DNA of 22,725 nt from TMED27 sp050633165 (lineage in GTDB: Bacteria > Pseudomonadota > Alphaproteobacteria > Micavibrionales > Micavibrionaceae). The stretch covers positions 1 to 22,725 of the forward strand of contig JBOEFZ010000035.1 in assembly GCA_050633165.1 (NCBI GenBank). The letters are read 5' to 3'. Under the pieces are notes generated by a model that saw only the letters and a list, made by a program, of their open reading frames with translations, was not told the origin of the DNA and did not search any database. This document shows positions 6,923 to 12,936 of the stretch, piece after piece. The position numbers were made by a program, and so were the translations under genes. Positions within the stretch are counted from its first letter, which is position 1. The number at the start of each line of letters is the position of its first letter.

Positions 6923-7512
6923 TATGATCCTTTCTGTTTTTGTGGAATTGGGTAGGTCAGGCCTTGGCGCTTGAAGGCGCGTTGCAGGGTTTGTCTGGAA
7001 ACGCCGAGCGTGGCGGCGAGTTCGGCATAGGTCGCGCCAACCGTCAGTTTTCGATGCGCTGCGCGGATTTGTTCAGGTGATAGGATGCACGGACGCCCAA
7101 GCATGACACCGCGCCGTCGTGCGGCTTCAAGCCCTTCTTTTGTCCTGCGCGAGATAATGCGGCGTTCGAAATTCGCGAAGGCCGCAACCATTGTATAAAA
7201 CAACTCGCCCTCTGCCGTTGTCGTGTCGATGGGCAGGGAGAGAATACGCATCTTAACGCCGCGCCCGCGCAGGGCATCGGCAGTCAGCATGGCATCAATG
7301 GAGCTACGGAATGCGCGGTCAAGGTCGAGAACAACAAAAGTGTCACCTTCGTTCAATTCCGCTAATGCCGCCTCAAACACAGGGCGTGCGGCGGCAACCG
7401 CTGAAACATGCTCGATGCGCAACGCATCGCATTCCGCCTCAAGCGCTTTGGTCTGGCGGTCGGTAAACTGGGCGCGGGTGGAAACGCGGATATAACCTAT
7501 ACGGCGGGGCAT
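6922..7512 (-). CDS. Small serine recombinase, resolvase/invertase family
   Basis: 196 residues. The resolvase domain begins MPRRIGYIRVSTRAQ, with the nucleophile probably Ser11. VLDLDRAFRSSIDAM contains the conserved Asp-Arg-Arg region (LDLDRAFR replaces the usual LDRLaRs). The E-helix ANFERRIISRRTKEGL follows, then a hinge GVMLGRP and a C-terminal helix-turn-helix (ATYAELAATLGVSRQTLQRAF). Length is normal for Tn3/Gin-type enzymes. The ATG at 7512 was preferred over an upstream TTG (7527); the ribosome-binding site is poor for both. The target could be a res or inversion site nearby; tandem hairpins lie at 7789-7839. It is a second recombinase besides the large one at the left end. Confidence 0.9.
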   Translation of the reverse strand: MPRRIGYIRVSTRAQFTDRQTKALEAECDALRIEHVSAVAAARPVFEAALAELNEGDTFVVLDLDRAFRSSIDAMLTADALRGRGVKMRILSLPIDTTTAEGELFYTMVAAFANFERRIISRRTKEGLEAARRRGVMLGRPCILSPEQIRAAHRKLTVGATYAELAATLGVSRQTLQRAFKRQGLTYPIPQKQKGS

Positions 7513-7771
7513 GGTGGGCGACCACAAACGATGATTTTTGGACGAGACGAGTCTTTACGGGAATTTGAAATTGACGTAAACAGGATGTCAGGAAATACGG
7601 GGCTTTGCGCGGATCAATCGCGGCAGACACGCCATGCCGTTGTATGCGCCCAACATCCGCACCGGAGACAGCGTTGTTGTAGTCGTCCAAATCCTGTTGG
7701 CTAGCAGCCCTACGGAACACCTCGGAGTAGTGCACATAATCCGGCTTGGTTTCAGAATGGACATCAGGCAT
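7439..7771 (-). CDS. Doubtful ORF overlapping the resolvase start
   Basis: 110 codons starting MPDVHSETKPDYVHYSEVFR with AAGGCGGG 8 bases before the ATG. The first 75 residues look protein-like (SEVFRRAASQQDLDDYNNAV), but the C-terminal third overlaps the resolvase gene in another frame and reads as a His/Pro/Arg-rich shadow. It may be a remnant cut by the resolvase insertion. No family recognised. Confidence 0.25.
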   Translation of the reverse strand: MPDVHSETKPDYVHYSEVFRRAASQQDLDDYNNAVSGADVGRIQRHGVSAAIDPRKAPYFLTSCLRQFQIPVKTRLVQKSSFVVAHHAPPYRLYPRFHPRPVYRPPDQSA

Positions 7772-7788
7772 AGAATCCCGCCTTCCAC

Positions 7789-7839
7789 CGCGATGAAGCT
7801 ACGCTTTCATCGCGCCTGTTTCTGCTGGCAGAAACAGGC
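7789..7839. repeat. Two abutting hairpins upstream of the resolvase
   Basis: CGCGATGAA (7789-7797) pairs with TTCATCGCG (7806-7814). Directly after it, CCTGTTTCTG (7815-7824) pairs with CAGAAACAGG (7829-7838), extendable by one GC pair. Neither is followed by a T-run on the plus strand, so they are not ordinary terminators there. Candidates are recombination site arms or a regulatory RNA. Confidence 0.55.
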
Positions 7840-7967
7840 CTGCACAGCCCCAATGTTCCCGACCGCCTCGTACAACAGTTAAAATACAACAAATACATAA
7901 CCATAGGTAGAATTATACAGTATTTCACCGCCGTAGCGCAAATTATTGTACATATGTGGAGGTTCGC

Positions 7968-8009
7968 ATGCTAAATATAGGGTCTCTCCATAGCCACCAG
8001 ATATGTTAG
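7968..8009 (+). CDS. Possible 13-residue leader peptide before the TIR operon
   Basis: A TGGAGGT ribosome-binding sequence (7957-7963), better than that of the following genes, stands 4 bases before an ATG that opens a 13-codon frame (MLNIGSLHSHQIC). It ends 11 bases before the 8021 start. It could couple or regulate translation of the operon, or be chance. Confidence 0.3.
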   Translation: MLNIGSLHSHQIC

Positions 8010-8020
8010 GGTTGTGCCAA

Positions 8021-8305
8021 ATGCTCAAAATCGACGGATTGGATCGACTTCAAAAGGAATTGAAACAAGCTCAAGATGCGTTGAGCGAGTTAGACGGTGA
8101 GATTGGCTCCGTCTCTTTTGACCCGAATGATCCAGCGAGTTTGGAGCGTGCGATTTCGGAAATGGAACGGGTGATCGATGAACGAGTTGGTCGCTATGCC
8201 AATAACAAAATTGTGGCTCCGCTCGTAGAGCAGACAAAGGAACATTTTCGGGCTGAAATACTAAATAAAGCAGCGCGGGCACGTCTTGAGGCAGACGATG
8301 AGTGA
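8021..8305 (+). CDS. Small helical partner protein of the TIR effector
   Basis: 94 residues, almost entirely helical: MLKIDGLDRLQKELKQAQDAL, then an acidic turn, ISEMERVIDERVGRYANNKI and HFRAEILNKAARARLEADDE. It has coiled-coil character and no membrane span. The ATG at 8021 has TTAGGG 9 bases before it; an in-frame ATG at 8003 would add six residues and take in that site. Its stop lies inside the next gene, whose ATG is 8 bases before the end, so both are made together. The tight coupling suggests a regulator, inhibitor or structural subunit of the TIR protein; this is inferred from context only. Confidence 0.75.
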   Translation: MLKIDGLDRLQKELKQAQDALSELDGEIGSVSFDPNDPASLERAISEMERVIDERVGRYANNKIVAPLVEQTKEHFRAEILNKAARARLEADDE

Positions 8306-9203
8306 CAACAAAGGTGTTTTTAAACAGATCAACAACGCTGTTTTAGATTTGCAAAGTTCCGACTACCAGAGCTTTGCGGCTCCATTAAAGAAACTCGGTA
8401 GGCTCTTGTCTAACCCAGAATTTTCGGCGTTCAATGATGAACTCACCGCAGGTTTAGACGTAGAGAGTTTTCTTCAATCTGGACATGATAGTCAGAGCAG
8501 CATGGTTGGTAGCGCGGTTTTACCGTGGCCTGAGGATGACACGCAGCTTCTAGGAATGCAGTTGCTTGTTGTTCAGAAAGTTTGCGGTGATCCCGATTGG
8601 GCAATAAATTTTGCAGGGACGTTTTATGTCAGTCATAGCAACAAATTCATGCGTGACTTTCAGCAGATGCTTTCGCAGTTAATTATCCCGTTTGCTCGAG
8701 ACTATAAGGAATACGTGGAAGCGAAGGGGAATGTGGACGTGTCATTGACGATGCCGATTTCGAATAAGGTTTTTATTGTTCATGGTCATGACGGCGAGGC
8801 ACGGGAAACTGTCGCACGTTTCGTCTCCAAACTTGGTCTGGAGCCGATCATTCTTCATGAGCAGGCCAACAGGGGGAGAACGGTCATCGAGAAAGTCGAG
8901 GCAAATTCTGATGTTGGGTTTGCGATTGTATTGCTTACGCCTGATGACCTCGGAAAGGCGGCAAAAGAAGACGAACTTGAGCCGCGTGCGCGTCAAAATG
9001 TACTTCTGGAACTTGGCTATTTTATCGGCAAGCTTGGGCGGGACAAGGTGTGCGCTTTGAAGCGTGGAGCAGTCGAAATTCCTAGCGATTTTGCAGGTGT
9101 GGTTTGGGAAAGCATGGACGACGCAGGCGGATGGAGGCAAGCACTAGGGCGTGAGCTTCAAGAAGCAGGGCAGGCCATCGATTGGAACAAAATAATGTCC
9201 TGA
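8298..9203 (+). CDS. TIR-domain protein of the CAP12/Pycsar-effector type, probable anti-phage NADase
   Basis: 301 residues. Residues about 156-275 form the TIR-like domain of the CAP12/Pycsar effector family, recognisable from NKVFIVHGHDGEARETVARF, VLLTPDDLG and RARQNVLLELGYFIGKLGR, where Glu238 stands in the position of the catalytic Glu. Members of this family degrade NAD+ when triggered during phage infection. Residues 1-150 are a separate, mostly helical domain (LLGMQLLVVQKVCGDPDW, FMRDFQQMLSQLIIPFARDY) I do not recognise, a likely sensor or assembly domain. No STING domain, cyclase or CD-NTase gene is nearby, so it is not a plain CBASS or Pycsar locus. ATG at 8298, overlapping the upstream gene; the longer TTG-started version is not needed. 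Confidence 0.85.
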   Translation: MSDNKGVFKQINNAVLDLQSSDYQSFAAPLKKLGRLLSNPEFSAFNDELTAGLDVESFLQSGHDSQSSMVGSAVLPWPEDDTQLLGMQLLVVQKVCGDPDWAINFAGTFYVSHSNKFMRDFQQMLSQLIIPFARDYKEYVEAKGNVDVSLTMPISNKVFIVHGHDGEARETVARFVSKLGLEPIILHEQANRGRTVIEKVEANSDVGFAIVLLTPDDLGKAAKEDELEPRARQNVLLELGYFIGKLGRDKVCALKRGAVEIPSDFAGVVWESMDDAGGWRQALGRELQEAGQAIDWNKIMS

Positions 9204-9567
9204 TGGCACGCACCTTGATTTTGCGTTTCTCGCGAGCCGTGAAGCACATTCCCCAGAATGTAACACAGAGCCAACAGAGAACTCCCACTAAGATAAGAGA
9301 ACACGCAAGATGTGCGACGTGCTACGCCGCATCTTGTGCTGCGGGCGGCTGCGCCGTCCTCGGCAAGGAGGGCGTGCCGCCCTCCGTTGCATCCTCCCTG
9401 CAAGCAAAGCTCTGGCAGTTTCACTTGTGTGATACAAGAGCCGCATTGCCAAGCACATGCCTGCGAAGGGCAAAAACTGAGCACAAAACAACTTTTAGAC
9501 GTTGCCAATTCACTGAAGGAAGACAAGACTTCAATCATTAGCCGTAGTAGAATCATATGAGGACATA
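9204..9567. other. Intergenic region without a supported gene
   Basis: Short frames on both strands look unprotein-like. The middle (9310-9410) is a GC-rich block with dyads, among them GGAGGGC-loop-GCCCTCC (9367-9385), unlike the A+T-richer flanks, and may be the relic of an insertion. The last part must hold the promoter of the exported module; TAGAAT at 9548-9553 is a possible -10. Confidence 0.5.
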
Positions 9568-11388
9568 ATGGCAATTCGATTTAAGTCACATTGTGCTGTT
9601 GTCGCACTGGTCGCGGCGTATTCAATTCCTGTTCCAAGCCTAGCACAGAATTTTTTGAAAGACTTGGGAAATGCAGTCAAGAAAGACCTTGGCCAGATAA
9701 TTCCTCAGAATAAACGTCAGAAGTCAGGGAACAACTCGCAGAACAATAATTTGGGGGCTCAAATTCTTGGTGGTGTCGTTGGTGCCGCAGTGGGGGCAAA
9801 GCTATCTGAGAATTTCGAGTCAAATGAAGTGCTCGGCACAATTATTGGAACAGCCGTTGGTGTCTACGTTGGCAATGAAATCTCAAAGTCGATGAGCCAA
9901 AAGCAACAAGATAAAATGGCAGGTGCGACAGTTGATGCATTTGTTTCTGGGAAGAACCAGGAATGGACTGATCCTGATACAAAATCTCAAAATACAGTGC
10001 GCATTTTGCAATCTAACCAAACGGATCAACCAGTTGAAATAATGGTGGACCGAAACACGATGGCAGAGGTCTCTGAGATAGACCTTATCGGTGAGACCTA
10101 TCTTGTGCTGAAAAAATCTAATGTGCGCGGTGGTCCAGGAACAAGCTTTGGAAAAGTTGGAGGCTTGGCTGCGGGCAATAGGATCAATGTCGTAGGCAAG
10201 GTGAAAAATGAACCTTGGTTCATGATTAGTCGAAACGGCGTTGCATATGGATATATCTACGCACCTTTGGTTCAACGCGAGTCAGCCTCGATTGTGACGC
10301 AACCCGTTGAGCCGCCCGAGGAGACGTTAGACTCATTTGAAGCGATTGTCGTAGCAGCATCCCAAGAATGCAGAACTGTAGAACAGGCTGTGAAAAGTGC
10401 AAAAGGGGAAACACAGACCGAAACCATGACAGCCTGCAAAGGCGGAAATGGTTGGGAGGTTAAGGTCGCCGCCGCCGCACCTGAACTCGTCGTCGAACCC
10501 CTTCCGAGTCAAGATGGCGTGGTGGTGAATGACGTAACACCGCTGTCAGTAATTCCAGTGCTTCCAGGTGTCGAGGACACCGCAGAGACGCCGCTTTTGC
10601 CTGTGGTAGCGTCTGCTACGTCAGCTGCTTCGGGAGAAGAAAACGGCAAATTGGCTGCCACCTATGGTGAATTTGTGATAGTAACACTCGTCGGCGATGG
10701 TAACTGGTGTGGTCGCCACGTCGCTGTGAGGATCGATTACCCACAGGAGGCGTTTGACCTATTTGTTGAACGAAACGCTCCACCGGCAGCCGTAAGCTTC
10801 GCAAAGGCGGCTAAAGAACAATGTCCAGATATGCGGAGCATTCAATTTAATCACAACCCAGAACGTCAGGCCGGAGAAGAAGAGTTCTCCAAGGCAGATA
10901 TTCAATGGCTATCTGCCGCCGATGATTTCGCATCGCTGACAACTTACAAACGTCTAGAGGCGGCATCTCCAGCAGAGCAATACAACCAATGTGACACGCT
11001 CGCTGCCATTCCAAACGATCCCAGAAAGCCGCTTGGCCTTTCCGGCATACCTGACACAGAATTTGTCGCGTCAGACGATGCGAAAAACGCGTGTTTTCAG
11101 GCTGTTTTACTTGATGGGGATACGAGCCGCCACTACGCGCACCTAGGGCGTGTTCTCGCCTTCCAAGGGGACTTCGCTGGCGCAATCGCCGCATTCACCA
11201 AAGCAAAGGACATGGGAAATGGCACTGCAATGCACTATCTCGGGACGCTGACGGCAGAAGGTTGGGGGATGATACCTGATCTGAATGCTGCACGCACGAA
11301 TTGGGATACAGCAAAGCTCTTCGGGGCTGGTACGTCGTTTGACGCGAACGCGATGGCGACTTCCGCAGGCGTCGCACGGCGGAACTGA
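9568..11388 (+). CDS. Exported glycine-zipper/SH3/TPR-like protein
   Basis: 606 residues. A Sec signal peptide covers 1-26 (VALVAAYSIPVPSLA, cut before QN). Residues about 62-103 are a glycine-zipper segment (GAQILGGVVGAAVGAKL, TIIGTAVGVYVGNEI) as in 17-kDa surface antigen and Rcc-type outer-membrane proteins. Residues about 172-236 are a bacterial SH3 domain (YLVLKKSNVRGGPGTSFGKV, YGYIYAPLV), which usually binds peptidoglycan. A linker with Cys pairs follows. Residues about 474-590 are a TPR/Sel1-like domain opening CDTLAAIPNDP, with HLGRVLAFQGDFAGAIAAF. The protein should sit in the periplasm on the wall or outer membrane. ATG follows GAGGA. The HNH toxin gene starts 4 bases after its stop. 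Role inferred: an envelope anchor or exporter for the toxin. Confidence 0.8.
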   Translation: MAIRFKSHCAVVALVAAYSIPVPSLAQNFLKDLGNAVKKDLGQIIPQNKRQKSGNNSQNNNLGAQILGGVVGAAVGAKLSENFESNEVLGTIIGTAVGVYVGNEISKSMSQKQQDKMAGATVDAFVSGKNQEWTDPDTKSQNTVRILQSNQTDQPVEIMVDRNTMAEVSEIDLIGETYLVLKKSNVRGGPGTSFGKVGGLAAGNRINVVGKVKNEPWFMISRNGVAYGYIYAPLVQRESASIVTQPVEPPEETLDSFEAIVVAASQECRTVEQAVKSAKGETQTETMTACKGGNGWEVKVAAAAPELVVEPLPSQDGVVVNDVTPLSVIPVLPGVEDTAETPLLPVVASATSAASGEENGKLAATYGEFVIVTLVGDGNWCGRHVAVRIDYPQEAFDLFVERNAPPAAVSFAKAAKEQCPDMRSIQFNHNPERQAGEEEFSKADIQWLSAADDFASLTTYKRLEAASPAEQYNQCDTLAAIPNDPRKPLGLSGIPDTEFVASDDAKNACFQAVLLDGDTSRHYAHLGRVLAFQGDFAGAIAAFTKAKDMGNGTAMHYLGTLTAEGWGMIPDLNAARTNWDTAKLFGAGTSFDANAMATSAGVARRN

Positions 11389-11392
11389 AGCC

Positions 11393-12637
11393 ATGCGAAG
11401 CACGAACTGGAAGCAGCCAATGCGAAACCTTGTCTACCTATTCATTGTCACTGTTCTGGCGCTGACGAGTATTCCGACTGACGGCTTTGCTCAAAGCAAC
11501 ATGTGGCGTCAGCAGCAGATGATGCAACAGCAACGCATGCAGCAACAGCAAATGCAGCGTCAGCAACAGATGCAGAGAGAAACGCAAAGGCGGCAACAAG
11601 AAGCGCAGCGCCGTCAGATGGAGGAACAGCGGCGACGCCAACAGGCTGCAATGCAACAGCGTCAGCGCGAAATGCAGCGCCGTCAGGAACAGATGCGGTT
11701 GCAGCGGCAAAGGCTAGCAGAGCAGCGCCGTTTACAACAACAAAGACGCCAACAAGAGATGCAGCGCCAACAGGTACAACGGCAGCAGGCGGCGCAAAGA
11801 CAAGCGCAGCAAACTGCCCGTATCGCCCGAGATCGAGCATTGAAGCTGCAGCGCGAACGGCGCTTGCTAGAACTCAGAAAACGCACGCGCCTCCTCCAAC
11901 AGCAGCAGCAACGTGAAAAGGCGGCTCAGCAAACCAGCACGATTGCTCTTTTGTCGAGAACCGGCAATCGCGCCAACGTTGTTACGTCTCAAAATTTTGC
12001 GCAGCGCAGGCAAGCTGCAGCACAACGCTTCGCCGCGCTCAGAGCGTCGCGACCAGCCATTGCGGCAGGCAATGGATCAACCAAACCAAGCGTGTTGACA
12101 AGTAAGCAGTTACAGCAACAAAAATTACGAGAGTTCCGTGCAAGATTTCAGCAACAACAGTTGAATTCAAAGCGGATTCGTCCTGAAGCGAGGAAACCTG
12201 GCAATAGCCTTAAGTTATTGCCCGCGCCTGCCCAAAATCGCCGAAGTGCGCCAGGCGTTGCCAGCCATGGCGGAAGCTTGCCAAAAATCAAAAGTGGTGA
12301 AAGATGGCTAAAAGGTGGTGGTGTTGCTGGAAAAATTCCACTGCAAGTAGCACAGAAACTGAACGGGCGTAGTTTCAAGAATTTTGACGATTTCAGACAA
12401 ACCTTCTGGAAAACTGTTTACGCCGACAAAAGTCTACGTTCCCAATTCAGCAAACAAAATCAAAGAGAGATGCGGGAGGGACGCGCTCCGTGGGTTCCTA
12501 ATCCAAAACAAAATTCTTTGGGGAAAAGGGTTAAGTATGAGATTGATCATGTTCAAGAAATAAGAAATGGTGGTTCTGTTTACGACATGAACAACTTGCA
12601 AATTAAAACGCCATATTTCCATGTAAGAGGTAAATAG
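11393..12637 (+). CDS. Exported Gln-rich protein with C-terminal colicin/pyocin-type HNH nuclease domain
   Basis: 414 residues. A Sec signal peptide occupies about residues 10-34 (LVYLFIVTVLALTS, cut after GFA). Residues 35-210 are extremely rich in Gln and Arg with long coiled-coil-like runs. A basic linker follows. The last 95 residues match the DNase domain of colicin E9/pyocin S-type toxins: IPLQVAQKLNGRSFKNFDDF, FW..V..D..L..QFSKQN...M..G.AP, GKRVKYEIDHVQEI, GG.VYDMNNLQI.TP. His386, Asn401 and His410 form the H-N-H set. The usual His before His386 is Asp, and the last family His (H131 of E9) is missing by a 3-residue shortening. Start 11393 gives the longer signal peptide; ATG 11420 with GGAAG is an equal alternative. 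A probable immunity gene follows after 1 base. Confidence 0.85.
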   Translation: MRSTNWKQPMRNLVYLFIVTVLALTSIPTDGFAQSNMWRQQQMMQQQRMQQQQMQRQQQMQRETQRRQQEAQRRQMEEQRRRQQAAMQQRQREMQRRQEQMRLQRQRLAEQRRLQQQRRQQEMQRQQVQRQQAAQRQAQQTARIARDRALKLQRERRLLELRKRTRLLQQQQQREKAAQQTSTIALLSRTGNRANVVTSQNFAQRRQAAAQRFAALRASRPAIAAGNGSTKPSVLTSKQLQQQKLREFRARFQQQQLNSKRIRPEARKPGNSLKLLPAPAQNRRSAPGVASHGGSLPKIKSGERWLKGGGVAGKIPLQVAQKLNGRSFKNFDDFRQTFWKTVYADKSLRSQFSKQNQREMREGRAPWVPNPKQNSLGKRVKYEIDHVQEIRNGGSVYDMNNLQIKTPYFHVRGK

Positions 12638-12638
12638 C

Positions 12639-12872
12639 ATGAATCTAAGTTTATTGAGAAAAGAGATAACAATATTTAACAGTCGCAGTGAGATGACGTC
12701 TGAGGGCGAAGTCTCAGATATGATGAAACGTATAGTAGACGCTGCAGGAGATGAAAGAGTCTTAAAGATTATAATTGAGGATGATACTGTGACTGACGAA
12801 TTTGGAAATATCGTTTGCGAAAGCCTTATAAAAAAGCTTCGCAGTCTTGAAAACGAAGTTATCCTATGCTGA
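12639..12872 (+). CDS. Probable immunity protein for the HNH nuclease
   Basis: 77 residues, acidic, with no signal peptide (MNLSLLRKEITIFNSRSEMT, then MMKRIVDAAGDERVLKIII). It begins 1 base after the nuclease stop, the position of immunity genes in nuclease bacteriocin loci. The sequence lacks the Im2/Im9 signature as far as I can see, so the assignment rests on size, charge and position. It is cytoplasmic, whereas the toxin carries an export signal; it would guard against precursor or re-entering toxin. Confidence 0.6.
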   Translation: MNLSLLRKEITIFNSRSEMTSEGEVSDMMKRIVDAAGDERVLKIIIEDDTVTDEFGNIVCESLIKKLRSLENEVILC

Positions 12873-12936
12873 ACGCACACTTTCCATATCAGTAGATCAT
12901 CGACATTTTGAGACGAGCATTCATGATCGTGCGAGG

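Noticed and set aside
8298..9203. Classical CBASS or Pycsar locus
   Set aside because: The effector domain fits, but no CD-NTase or nucleotide cyclase gene lies in the window.
9367..9385. GGAGGGC/GCCCTCC hairpin as a terminator of the TIR operon
   Set aside because: It is 160 bases past the stop and no T-run follows on the plus strand.
11503..11916. Long Ala/Thr-rich frame overlapping the Gln-rich gene
   Set aside because: It is the +1 shadow of CAG/CAA-rich codons; the Gln-rich frame has a signal peptide and continues into the HNH domain.
11500..11930. DNA-level tandem repeat (CAG-like) array
   Set aside because: The repetition follows Gln and Arg codons with irregular units; no fixed DNA unit is repeated, so it is coding low complexity.
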